Below the pieces are notes generated by a model that saw nothing but the letters and a program-made list of their open reading frames with translations, made no database searches and was not told where the DNA came from. The position numbers and the translations under genes are program-made. Shown piece after piece: positions 1 through 6,029 of a stretch of 23,347 nucleotides of DNA. Numbering within the stretch: position 1 is the stretch's first letter; each line of letters begins with the position of its first letter. The stretch lies in the NCBI GenBank assembly GCA_017432405.1, contig JAFRJF010000133.1, positions 1 to 23,347 of the forward strand, written 5' to 3'. This DNA is from Clostridia bacterium. Its GTDB lineage: Bacteria > Bacillota_A > Clostridia > Christensenellales > Aristaeellaceae.

Positions 1-6
1 CCATAT

Positions 7-124
7 TTCCGGTGACAATAGCCTGAGGGATCCACCTGTTCCCATCCCGAACACAGAAGTTAAGCCTCAGCACGCTGATAGTACTTGGCTGGAAACGGCC
101 CGGTAGGGTAGGTCGTCGCCGGAT
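7..124 (+). rRNA. rrf: 5S ribosomal RNA
   Basis: Structural RNA of the large ribosomal subunit. The highly conserved 5S core CCGAACACAGAAGTTAAGC is present around 47-65. The 5' end TCCGG (8-12) pairs with CCGGA (119-123) to close the terminal helix, giving about 117 nt, the normal 5S length. No 16S, 23S or tRNA is visible, so this is presumably the last gene of an rRNA operon entering from the left. The ends are placed from the helix and may be off by one or two bases. Confidence 0.95.
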
Positions 125-130
125 CTCACC

Positions 131-170
131 GAGAGTCATTCGCATGAGTGGCTCTCTTCTTATATTTTTT
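131..170 (+). terminator. Intrinsic terminator of the rRNA operon
   Basis: An 11-bp stem with two G-T wobbles (131-141 with 146-156, GCAT loop) is followed by a T-rich run ending in TTTTTT at 165-170. It starts about 7 nt after the 5S, the expected place for rRNA operon termination. Confidence 0.85.
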
Positions 171-185
171 CGTAGCTGTCGCATG

Positions 186-224
186 CAAATACTGATTTGT
201 CGACCTGCGACAAATCAGTATTTG
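186..224. repeat. AT-rich palindromic hairpin, family A copy 1
   Basis: A perfect 17-bp inverted repeat (186-202 with 208-224, loop ACCTG) with arm CAAATACTGATTTGTCG. Nearly the same arm recurs at 7942-7982 after hflX. Here it lies just after the rRNA terminator, outside any gene. It has no T-tract of its own, so it reads as a repeated palindromic element or an accessory bidirectional terminator rather than a primary terminator. Confidence 0.75.
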
Positions 225-226
225 TA

Positions 227-370
227 TGAATATATCGCAATATATTACACCCCTGGAAATATAGTCACAGGATTTCACGGTATTGGCGCAGGACCGTCCA
301 TAAGCTATTACGGATCTAATATTGTCATCGTTTGCCCGATTGTTTCCGAATTTTGTTTGCGCCAATGTCT
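227..370. other. AT-rich intergenic stretch with no gene found
   Basis: Part of the roughly 310-base gene-free span between the 5S and the C39-like peptidase. Short open frames here lack ribosome binding sites and the G/C third-position preference of the neighbouring genes. The only structure noted is a 9-bp inverted repeat, ATTGGCGCA (282-290) against TGCGCCAAT (358-366), 67 bases apart, which may be chance. Confidence 0.5.
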
Positions 371-399
371 TTGCATTTCTCAGTGCCTTCATCTATGCT
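371..399 (+). promoter_or_regulatory. Putative sigma-A promoter of the C39-like peptidase gene
   Basis: TTGCAT (371-376), 17-bp spacer, TATGCT (394-399). Each hexamer matches 4 of 6 consensus positions. The predicted transcript start, near 406, lies just ahead of the GGAGG ribosome binding site at 419-423. Confidence 0.45.
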
Positions 400-433
400 G
401 GTAGAGTACAGCGTTTTTGGAGGTTTTGGAAGG

Positions 434-1006
434 ATGAGATGGATGAAGCTGTTGGCCCTGCTTTGCGCGTTGGCCTTGTTGTGCGTTGGGACGGTGGCCG
501 GAGCGGAGGGCCTTTACTTCGGCTCTCATCCGGAGAACGACGTGTACATGACGCAATCCATTGCCCACACCTGTACGCTGATCGCTTGCACGATGATGCT
601 GCGCAACTATTCCTGCCAGCGGGGCAGCCCCTATCTGCAGGTGACGGACACCGCCGTGGGGCACTATGCCTGGAGCAAGGAATATGGCCTTGCCCACAAC
701 TTCACCATAGGCCAGGTGTCGGTGACCTGCAATGCCGATATCCGCAACTGTCGCGACAAGAAGGCCTACCTGATCAACGTGCTGCAATACCACAGGGAGG
801 GCGTGGTGATCTACGACACCGGCGCGCCGCACGCCATATGGCTGTTTGGCTATGACGAGGATACCGATACCTTCTTTTGTGCCGATACCATCAACCGCAC
901 CGGCGGGCATGCCATACCGCTGGTTCAATCCATCATACCGGGGCAAACCCAGCAGGACAAGATCAACACCATCGACAAGATATGGTATGTGCTGGATATC
1001 ACATGA
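434..1006 (+). CDS. Secreted C39-like papain-fold cysteine peptidase (putative)
   Basis: Predicted 190-residue exported protein. Residues 1-24 form a signal peptide (Arg/Lys n-region, Leu/Ala-rich core, AGA cleavage site before Glu25). The mature part resembles peptidase C39-like domains: a Cys (C47) starts the helix CTLIACTMML, a His (H133) sits in PHAIWLFGYD and an Asp (D151) in FFCADT, giving the Cys-His-Asp order of that fold. The usual CGP motif is replaced by TCT, so the family call is by pattern and activity is unproven. GGAGG (419-423) supports the ATG at 434. The ATG at 443 is also possible, and the frame stays open upstream without a better start. It is monocistronic, with a promoter before and a terminator after it. 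Two further Cys pairs could form disulfides outside the cell. Confidence 0.65.
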   Translation: MRWMKLLALLCALALLCVGTVAGAEGLYFGSHPENDVYMTQSIAHTCTLIACTMMLRNYSCQRGSPYLQVTDTAVGHYAWSKEYGLAHNFTIGQVSVTCNADIRNCRDKKAYLINVLQYHREGVVIYDTGAPHAIWLFGYDEDTDTFFCADTINRTGGHAIPLVQSIIPGQTQQDKINTIDKIWYVLDIT

Positions 1007-1014
1007 AGCAATAG

Positions 1015-1036
1015 GCCGCGCGATTCGCGCGGCTTT
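1015..1036 (+). terminator. Intrinsic terminator after the C39-like gene
   Basis: A perfect 8-bp GC stem (GCCGCGCG, 1015-1022, with 1026-1033, ATT loop) is followed by TTT, 8 nt after the stop codon. The T-run is short, so termination may be partial. Confidence 0.65.
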
Positions 1037-1051
1037 CGATTTGCAGTATTA

Positions 1052-1139
1052 AATTCCAATAAAATACGTCGGAATTGATTGACGGTCTGCTGAAATGGTG
1101 TTACAATACAAATGCCGAGTGAAAGACTCGGAATTAATT
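1052..1139. promoter_or_regulatory. Candidate Rrf2 operator repeats around the promoter
   Basis: TCGGAATTGATT (1069-1080) recurs as TCGGAATTAATT (1128-1139), 11 of 12 identical, flanking the core promoter. AATTCC (1052-1057) makes an inverted partner of GGAATT (1071-1076). Rrf2 proteins commonly bind AT-rich sites at their own promoters, so these are candidate autoregulatory sites. The assignment is inference. Confidence 0.4.
1079..1107 (+). promoter_or_regulatory. Sigma-A promoter of the iron-sulfur cluster operon
   Basis: TTGACG (1079-1084), 17-bp spacer, TACAAT (1102-1107): five of six matches in each box. The start point should fall near 1113, so the message would begin with the small hairpin CCGAGT/ACTCGG (1115-1131). 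Confidence 0.8.
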
Positions 1140-1156
1140 GCGCGCGGAGGTACGCC

Positions 1157-1594
1157 ATGAAGCTGTCCACCCGAGGTCGCTATGGCATCCACACGATGTA
1201 TGACCTAGCCCTGAACGGGGTAAACGGACCCCAGTCCATCAAGGCCATAGCCGAGCGGGGCGGTATGCCAGAGGCCTATCTGGAGCAGCTGATCGCCGGG
1301 CTGAAGAAGGCTGGTCTGGTCACCAGCACCCGCGGGGCCCAGGGCGGCTATATGCTGGCCAGGCCTGCAGATGACATCACCGTGGGCGACGTGCTGCGGG
1401 CGCTGGAGGGTGGACTGAGCCTGGTGGAATGTTTGGACGGCGAGGATTGCTGCGACAAGGCCTGCGCGTGCCCCTCGCGGATCGTCTGGCAGAAGCTGCG
1501 GGACGGTATGACGGCCATCGTGGACGGCATCACCCTCCAGGATATGGTAGAGGATTACAGGCGCATGAATGCGCAGGAGGATACGACGACATGA
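1157..1594 (+). CDS. iscR: Rrf2/IscR-family iron-sulfur transcriptional regulator
   Basis: A 145-residue cytoplasmic winged-helix regulator that senses Fe-S cluster status, probably through a [2Fe-2S] cluster, and controls the operon it heads. The N-terminus (MKLSTRGRYGIHTMYDLA) and the wing region (GLVTSTRGAQGGYMLARP) are typical Rrf2 sequence. A cysteine-rich segment near residues 94-105 (ECLDGEDCCDKACACPSR) matches the place of cluster ligands in IscR-type members and has more Cys than the usual three. Length is normal. GGAGG (1146-1150), 6 nt upstream, selects the ATG at 1157 over the upstream in-frame ATG at 1112, which lies at the predicted transcript start. Its stop overlaps the desulfurase start (ATGA). 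It could equally be called CymR-like, but the clustered Cys and the context favour IscR. Confidence 0.9.
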   Translation: MKLSTRGRYGIHTMYDLALNGVNGPQSIKAIAERGGMPEAYLEQLIAGLKKAGLVTSTRGAQGGYMLARPADDITVGDVLRALEGGLSLVECLDGEDCCDKACACPSRIVWQKLRDGMTAIVDGITLQDMVEDYRRMNAQEDTTT

Positions 1595-2784
1595 AAGTGT
1601 ACATGGATAACGGCGCGACGACCCGCGTGACCGAGCCGGTCATGGCGGCGATGCAGCCCTATTTCTGCGAAATCTTCGGCAACCCCTCGTCGGTGCACGG
1701 CTATGGCCGGGAATCCCGCAAGGCCGTGGAGGCTGCCCGGGCCCAGGTGGCGAAGGCCATCGGCGCCGAGCCCCGGGAGATCTACTTTACCGGCTGCGGC
1801 ACCGAGGCCGACAACTGGGCGCTGCGGGGCGCGGCCTATGCCAATATAAAAAAGGGAAAGCACATCATCACCACCAACTTTGAGCACCACGCCATACTGC
1901 ACACCTGCAAGCAGCTGGAGAAGGAGGGCTTCGAGGTCACCTACCTGCCCGTGGACCGCGACGGCCTGGTCACCCCTGAGCAGCTGGAGGCGGCCATCCG
2001 CCCCGACACGGTGCTGGTGAGCATCATGTACGCCAACAACGAGGTGGGCACCATCGAGCCCATCGCCGAGCTGGCGGCAGTGGCGAAGGCCCGCGGCGTG
2101 CTGTTCCACACCGACGCGGTGCAGGCCATCGGCCATGTGCCCATCGACGTAAAGGCCCAGGGCATCGACATGCTGTCCATGTCCGGCCACAAGTTCCACG
2201 CCCCCAAGGGCATCGGCGCGCTGTACGTGCGCCAGGGCGTGCGCATCCAGCGGCTGATGCAGGGCGGCGCCCAGGAGCGGGGCCAGCGCCCCGGCACCGA
2301 GAACCTGGCGGGCATCGTGGGCATCGGCAAGGCCATCGAGCTGGCCACTGCCGACGTGGAGGACCGCGCGGCGAAGATGGCCGCCATACGGGACCACATG
2401 ATCGAGCGGATCATGAAGGAGATCCCCCACGTGCAGCTGAACGGCCATCCCACGAAGCGCATGTGCGGCAACATCAACGTCTCCTTCTACTTCGTGGAGA
2501 GCGAGAGCATACTGCTGCACCTGGACTTCAAGGGCATCGCGGCGAGCTCCGGCTCCGCCTGCACCTCCGGGTCGCTGGACCCCAGCCACGTGCTGCTGGC
2601 CATCGGCGTCTCCCACGAGCACGCCAACGGCTCCGTCCGGCTGAGCCTGTGCGAGGAGAACACGATGGAGGAAGCCGACTACGTGGTGGACAGCCTTGTG
2701 GAGATCGTGGGACGGCTTCGTGCCATGTCCCCGCTGTATTCCGATTTCCTCAAGGGCGTGGAGACCGTGGGCACGGAGGACTGA
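1591..2784 (+). CDS. iscS: Cysteine desulfurase (NifS/IscS type)
   Basis: A PLP enzyme that converts cysteine to alanine and passes the persulfide sulfur to the IscU scaffold encoded next. The 397 residues match the family length. The PLP-binding Lys is K201 in SGHKFHAPKG. The persulfide Cys is C324 in SSGSACTSGS, on the longer loop of class I (IscS/NifS) enzymes. NEVGTI and RPGTEN motifs are also present. The true start is the ATG at 1591, overlapping the regulator's stop by four bases, with AGGAGG at 1575-1580; the frame is open further upstream but that part overlaps the regulator. No mnmA follows, although this is a common partner in Clostridia. Function is secure. The choice between iscS and nifS as a name rests on context only. 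Confidence 0.96.
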   Translation: MKVYMDNGATTRVTEPVMAAMQPYFCEIFGNPSSVHGYGRESRKAVEAARAQVAKAIGAEPREIYFTGCGTEADNWALRGAAYANIKKGKHIITTNFEHHAILHTCKQLEKEGFEVTYLPVDRDGLVTPEQLEAAIRPDTVLVSIMYANNEVGTIEPIAELAAVAKARGVLFHTDAVQAIGHVPIDVKAQGIDMLSMSGHKFHAPKGIGALYVRQGVRIQRLMQGGAQERGQRPGTENLAGIVGIGKAIELATADVEDRAAKMAAIRDHMIERIMKEIPHVQLNGHPTKRMCGNINVSFYFVESESILLHLDFKGIAASSGSACTSGSLDPSHVLLAIGVSHEHANGSVRLSLCEENTMEEADYVVDSLVEIVGRLRAMSPLYSDFLKGVETVGTED

Positions 2785-2793
2785 CGTTGACAC

Positions 2794-2819
2794 GTAGCGG
2801 CGGCCTCCAGGCCGCCACA
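2794..2819. repeat. GC-rich REP-like palindrome, family B copy 1
   Basis: An 8-bp stem GGCGGCCT (2799-2806) with AGGCCGCC (2809-2816), flanked by GTAGC. On the opposite strand it matches the copy at 17950-17974 in 24 of 25 bases. It lies in the 74-nt gap between the desulfurase and IscU genes and could tune or stabilise the intercistronic RNA. Confidence 0.75.
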
Positions 2820-2858
2820 CATGGATCGATAAATTATCTGTACTACAGGAGGCAGATT

Positions 2859-3281
2859 ATGGAATATACCGAGCAGGTCATGGACCACTTCATGAATCCC
2901 CGCAACATGGGCGAGATGGACGACGCCAGCGGCGTGGGCACCGTGGGCAACGCCAAGTGCGGCGACATCATGCGCATCTATATCAAGGTTGAAAACGACG
3001 TGATCACCGACGTGAAATTCAAGACCTTCGGCTGCGGCGCGGCCATCGCCACCTCCAGCAAGGCCACCGAGATCGTCAAGGGCATGACCCTGGAGGAGGC
3101 CGAGAAGGTGACCAACAAGATGGTCATGGAGGCCCTGGGCGGGCTGCCGCCGGTGAAGGTGCACTGCTCCGTGCTGGCCGAGGAGGCCCTGCACGCCGCC
3201 ATCCAGGACTACCGCGAGCACCTGGCCAAGGGCGAGAAGCCGCGGACGGAGGAAGAGGACGAGGACATCAAGTACGTGTAA
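2859..3281 (+). CDS. iscU: IscU/NifU-like Fe-S cluster assembly scaffold
   Basis: A scaffold on which [2Fe-2S] clusters are built from desulfurase sulfur and iron before transfer to apoproteins. In its 140 residues the three ligand cysteines are C34 (AKCGD), C59 (FGCGAA) and C103 (VHCSVLAEEA), with D36 and H102 at the conserved positions of IscU. The C-terminus (127-140) is a charged Glu/Asp-rich tail that is longer than in short IscU proteins. AGGAGG at 2847-2852, 6 nt before the ATG, fixes the start. It is the third gene of the Rrf2-desulfurase-scaffold operon and is followed by a hairpin. No hscA/hscB/fdx genes are present, as is usual for Firmicutes ISC-like operons. Confidence 0.95.
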   Translation: MEYTEQVMDHFMNPRNMGEMDDASGVGTVGNAKCGDIMRIYIKVENDVITDVKFKTFGCGAAIATSSKATEIVKGMTLEEAEKVTNKMVMEALGGLPPVKVHCSVLAEEALHAAIQDYREHLAKGEKPRTEEEDEDIKYV

Positions 3282-3289
3282 GGGCAAAA

Positions 3290-3342
3290 CAAAGCGGGCG
3301 GGCCAATCTGCGTTGAAGTGGATCGGCCCGCCTGGTGCTTTG
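3290..3342 (+). terminator. Long imperfect hairpin after iscU, probable terminator
   Basis: The core stem GGCGGGCC (3297-3304) pairs with GGCCCGCC (3325-3332), and the outer CAAAGC (3290-3295) with GCTTTG (3337-3342). It begins 9 nt after the stop codon. It lacks a proper U-run, so termination may be incomplete and read into the MNT/HEPN pair. Confidence 0.5.
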
Positions 3343-3348
3343 TCAGCC

Positions 3349-3377
3349 TTGACCGAGGGCTTCTTTTATGGTACACT
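3349..3377 (+). promoter_or_regulatory. Sigma-A promoter of the MNT/HEPN pair
   Basis: TTGACC (3349-3354), 17-bp spacer, TACACT (3372-3377). The predicted start near 3383 lies just upstream of the GGGAGG ribosome binding site (3388-3393), so the leader is very short. Confidence 0.65.
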
Positions 3378-3401
3378 GTTCAGGGAAGGGAGGTGTCGGC
3401 A

Positions 3402-3692
3402 ATGATCTATACTGTCGAACAGATCAGGCACATTGCCACGCCCATAGCCCGTTCCTATGGAGTGAAGAGCCTTTCGCTGTTTGGTTCCTATGCTCGGGGC
3501 GAGGCCACTGAAAACAGCGACATCGATTTGCTTGTCGATTGCGGGAATATTCGCAGTGCCTTCCAAATGGGCGGCTTGTACGCCGACTTGAGCGAGGGCT
3601 TTGGAAAGCCGTTGGACCTGGTGACGACTGATCACCGGGATAAATCCTTCCTCGGACGCATCCAGGCAGATCAGCTCAGGCTCTATCCATGA
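3402..3692 (+). CDS. mntA: MNT-type nucleotidyltransferase, putative MntA antitoxin
   Basis: A 96-residue minimal nucleotidyltransferase. The GSx10DxD motif is complete: G28-S29, then D40 and D42 in SDIDLLV, with a third acidic residue, D72, in KPLDLVT. In characterised MntA-HepT modules the MNT protein neutralises the HEPN RNase by attaching AMP to a Tyr next to its catalytic His. The HEPN partner here starts 17 nt downstream and carries that Tyr. The start is set by GGGAGG (3388-3393) and the short predicted leader; longer in-frame extension would cross the promoter. The pair has its own promoter and is unrelated in function to the ISC operon before it. The antitoxin role is inferred from the family. 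Confidence 0.85.
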   Translation: MIYTVEQIRHIATPIARSYGVKSLSLFGSYARGEATENSDIDLLVDCGNIRSAFQMGGLYADLSEGFGKPLDLVTTDHRDKSFLGRIQADQLRLYP

Positions 3693-3708
3693 GTGAAGGA
3701 GTAATGTT

Positions 3709-4059
3709 ATGCCAAAGCGCGACGAACAACTGGTTCAGCGTATGCTGGAATACTGTGATGAGATCGCCGGGACCCTTGCCTATTTCAAAGGGGATGAGCA
3801 ACGCTTTTACGGGGATTACATCATGCGCAACGCTCTTTCCATGCCCCTCCAGCAGATTGGCGAATTGGCGACCCATGTTGGTGACGACTTCATAGAGGCG
3901 AGCGGGGAAATCCCCTGGAAGCAGATCAAGGGCATGCGCACTTGGTTTGCCCACCAGTATTGGGACATGAGTTTTGACAAGATCTGGGTGACATTGACGG
4001 AGGACGTTCCTGACCTGAAGGGTAAGCTGGAGAAGCTGCTGTCAGAATGCCGCCGTTGA
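3709..4059 (+). CDS. hepT: HEPN-domain protein, putative HepT RNase toxin
   Basis: A 116-residue, mostly helical protein of the HepT/DUF86 family. The HEPN catalytic motif Rx4HxY is intact as R77-TWFA-H82-Q-Y84; Arg and His form the RNase site at the dimer interface in studied HepT proteins, and the Tyr is the residue AMPylated by MntA. AAGGAG at 3696-3701 supports the ATG at 3709. The gene follows the antitoxin closely, in the antitoxin-first order of many TA modules. Its last codons overlap the -35 box of the next promoter. Intact motifs argue that it is functional rather than decayed. Such pairs may act in phage defence or stress growth control; nothing in this sequence decides between them. 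Confidence 0.85.
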   Translation: MPKRDEQLVQRMLEYCDEIAGTLAYFKGDEQRFYGDYIMRNALSMPLQQIGELATHVGDDFIEASGEIPWKQIKGMRTWFAHQYWDMSFDKIWVTLTEDVPDLKGKLEKLLSECRR

Positions 4060-4084
4060 CAATTCAATAGTTTCATAGTATATT
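4056..4084 (+). promoter_or_regulatory. Strong sigma-A promoter for the S66 peptidase operon
   Basis: A consensus TTGACA (4056-4061), 17-bp spacer, and TATATT (4079-4084). The -35 box overlaps the hepT stop codon. The predicted start near 4091 would put an 8-bp hairpin (CGCCATCC, 4092-4099, with 4109-4116) at the very 5' end of the message. Confidence 0.8.
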
Positions 4085-4091
4085 ATTAGCT

Positions 4092-4116
4092 CGCCATCCT
4101 GTATCTTGGGATGGCG
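4092..4116 (+). promoter_or_regulatory. 5'-end hairpin in the S66 operon leader
   Basis: CGCCATCC (4092-4099) pairs perfectly with GGATGGCG (4109-4116) across a 9-nt loop. There is no T-run after it, and it sits directly at the predicted transcript start, so a role in mRNA stability is more likely than termination. It could also weakly terminate transcripts arriving from hepT. Confidence 0.45.
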
Positions 4117-4157
4117 CGTTTGGAAAACGGCACCGCTGCGCGCAGGAGGTATTTAGA

Positions 4158-5186
4158 ATGAAGATCCGCAATGTGGCTATCGTCAGCCTGTCCAGCGGAA
4201 CGATCGGGGAGGACTTCGCGCGGCATGAGTTGGAGATCGGCGTTCGTCGGCTGGAGGGCTTTGGCTTGTCAGTGCGCTTCATGCCCCACGCGCTGAAGGG
4301 CATCGAGTTTGTGAAAAATCACCCAGAGGCCCGGGCGGTGGACCTGCTGGCGGCCCTCCGGGACCCGGGGATCGACATGATCCTCTGCGCCATCGGCGGG
4401 GACGACACCTACCGGTTGCTGCCACACCTGTTCGGGGGCGATGAGCTGTGCAGCGCGGTTTCAGACAAGGTGTTCCTCGGCTTTTCCGATACTACCATCA
4501 ACCATCTGATGCTTCACAAGGTCGGCCTGAACACGTTCTATGGCCAGAGCTTCCTGGCCGACGTCTGCGAGCTTGACGGCGACATGTTGCCCTACACGAA
4601 GCGGTATTTCGAGGAGCTGATCCACACCGGCACGATCCGGGAGGTCACCCCCAGCGACACCTGGTATGAGAGCCGGAGCGACTTTGGCCCCGGTCAGATC
4701 GGCGTGCCACCTGTGGCCCACCCGGACCGGGGGTTTGAGCTGCTCCAGGGCCCCGGGACTTTCTCCGGTAAGATACTGGGCGGGTGCATCGATTCCCTCT
4801 ATGATGTCTTCGACGGCGAACGCTATGCCGATATGCCCGTCCTCTGCCGGAAGTATGGGCTGTTTCCAACTGCGGAGGGCTGGCGGGGCAGGATACTGCT
4901 GCTGGAGAGCAGCGAGGAAAAGCCTTCGCCGGAGAAATACCGCCGAGCGCTGCGATACCTGAAGGGCGCGGGTGTGTTCGACTCCGTCTCAGGCATCCTG
5001 GCGGGCAAGCCCATGGACGAGGCCTTTGACGTCGAGTACCGCCGCGCGCTGGTGGAGGTCGTGGGCGACCCGTCGCTGCCCATACTGTGCAATCTCAATG
5101 TCGGCCACGCCACGCCGCGCTGCATCATCCCCTTTGGCGTGTTGGCCCATGTGGATGCCGACGCCCAGAGGATCACCTTTGGGTAG
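4158..5186 (+). CDS. S66-family LD-carboxypeptidase (MccF/LdcA-like)
   Basis: A serine peptidase of family S66, whose members cleave the L-Lys/D-Ala bond in muropeptides during wall recycling or, in the MccF branch, inactivate peptide-nucleotide antibiotics. The 342 residues match the family. The catalytic triad is visible as S110 (GFSDTT), E250 (LLLESSEE) and H317 (NVGHATPR), with the substrate-loop IGGDD at 79-83. There is no signal peptide, so it is cytosolic. AGGAGG at 4144-4149 supports the start. It heads an operon with an alpha/beta hydrolase 9 nt downstream. The LLLES-SEE segment and overall layout are closer to MccF-like members than to short LdcA, but the substrate is not decided by sequence. 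Confidence 0.9.
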   Translation: MKIRNVAIVSLSSGTIGEDFARHELEIGVRRLEGFGLSVRFMPHALKGIEFVKNHPEARAVDLLAALRDPGIDMILCAIGGDDTYRLLPHLFGGDELCSAVSDKVFLGFSDTTINHLMLHKVGLNTFYGQSFLADVCELDGDMLPYTKRYFEELIHTGTIREVTPSDTWYESRSDFGPGQIGVPPVAHPDRGFELLQGPGTFSGKILGGCIDSLYDVFDGERYADMPVLCRKYGLFPTAEGWRGRILLLESSEEKPSPEKYRRALRYLKGAGVFDSVSGILAGKPMDEAFDVEYRRALVEVVGDPSLPILCNLNVGHATPRCIIPFGVLAHVDADAQRITFG

Positions 5187-5195
5187 GGGGATACT

Positions 5196-6008
5196 ATGCT
5201 GGAAAAATACCATGAAACATCCAGGGGAAACACCCGCTACTGGGTGGACCTCCTGCCCGGGAACGGCCCTGCGCTCATATTCCTGCCGGGGTTGACGGCG
5301 GATCATCGGCTGTTCGACAAACAGGTGGACCATTTCCAGGGCAAATACAGCCTGCTGGTGTGGGATGCCCCGGGGCACGCCACCTCATGGCCCTTCGAGC
5401 TGGACTTTACCCTGATGGACAAGGCCGCGTGGCTGGGGGAGATCCTCGCTGCCGAGGGCTTGGACAAGCCCGTGATCGTGGGCCAGTCCATGGGCGGCTA
5501 CGTGGGCCAGGCTTTCGCCCAGATGTTCCCGGGCAGGTTGGCTGGGTTCGTGTCCATCGACTCCGCGCCGCTGGGGCGGGAGTATGTGACGGCGCTGGAG
5601 ATCTGGCTTTTGAAGCGCATGGAGCCGGTGTACCGCCATTATCCGTGGAAGTGGCTGTTGAAGAGCGGCACGAATGGCGTATCGACCACCGAATACGGGC
5701 GCAAACTGATGCGGGATATGATGCTGACCTACGACGGCGACCAGGAGCGCTACGCCAGGCTGTCCGGCCATGGCTTCCGCATGCTGGCCGAGGCCATGGA
5801 GGCCGACCTGCCCTATGCCATCGACTGCCCGGCCTTGCTGATCTGCGGTACCGAGGACAAAGCCGGCTCCTGCAAGCGCTACAGCCGGGCCTGGCACAAG
5901 CGGGCCGGCATACCGCTGGAGTGGATCGAAGGCGCGGGTCACAATGCAAATACCGACCGGCCGGAGTCGGTCAACGCGTTGATCGAGGGACTGGTGGAAG
6001 CGCTGTAG
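5196..6008 (+). CDS. Alpha/beta-hydrolase fold protein
   Basis: A 270-residue cytoplasmic hydrolase. The nucleophile elbow is G-Q-S98-M-G-G, the acid is probably D221 (GTEDKAGS) and the catalytic His is H249 (GAGHNANTDRP), all in canonical order. The oxyanion strand region is LIFLPGLTADHRLF (27-40). A lid-like helical insertion occupies about 125-205. The substrate cannot be told; esterases, thioesterases and haloperoxidase-like enzymes share this layout. It starts 9 nt after the S66 gene, with a poor G-rich ribosome binding site (5186-5190), so it is probably translationally coupled to it. Confidence 0.85.
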   Translation: MLEKYHETSRGNTRYWVDLLPGNGPALIFLPGLTADHRLFDKQVDHFQGKYSLLVWDAPGHATSWPFELDFTLMDKAAWLGEILAAEGLDKPVIVGQSMGGYVGQAFAQMFPGRLAGFVSIDSAPLGREYVTALEIWLLKRMEPVYRHYPWKWLLKSGTNGVSTTEYGRKLMRDMMLTYDGDQERYARLSGHGFRMLAEAMEADLPYAIDCPALLICGTEDKAGSCKRYSRAWHKRAGIPLEWIEGAGHNANTDRPESVNALIEGLVEAL

Positions 6009-6029
6009 TTCACAGGAGTGGAGAACCCT

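Noticed and set aside
282..366. Inverted repeat ATTGGCGCA/TGCGCCAAT as an operator or attachment site
   Set aside because: Nine bases separated by 67 can arise by chance, and there is no integrase or partner repeat.
126..404. Short overlapping frames on both strands after the 5S gene
   Set aside because: They run through the rRNA terminator and the palindromic repeat, have no ribosome binding sites and lack the G/C third-position preference.
1555..2820. A 421-codon minus-strand frame over the desulfurase gene
   Set aside because: Antisense shadow of a high-GC gene; the translation is His/Val/Gly-rich with no recognisable domain.
3318..3401. A longer start for the MNT gene at 3318
   Set aside because: This would place the coding start inside the upstream hairpin and across a good promoter; GGGAGG directly precedes the ATG at 3402.
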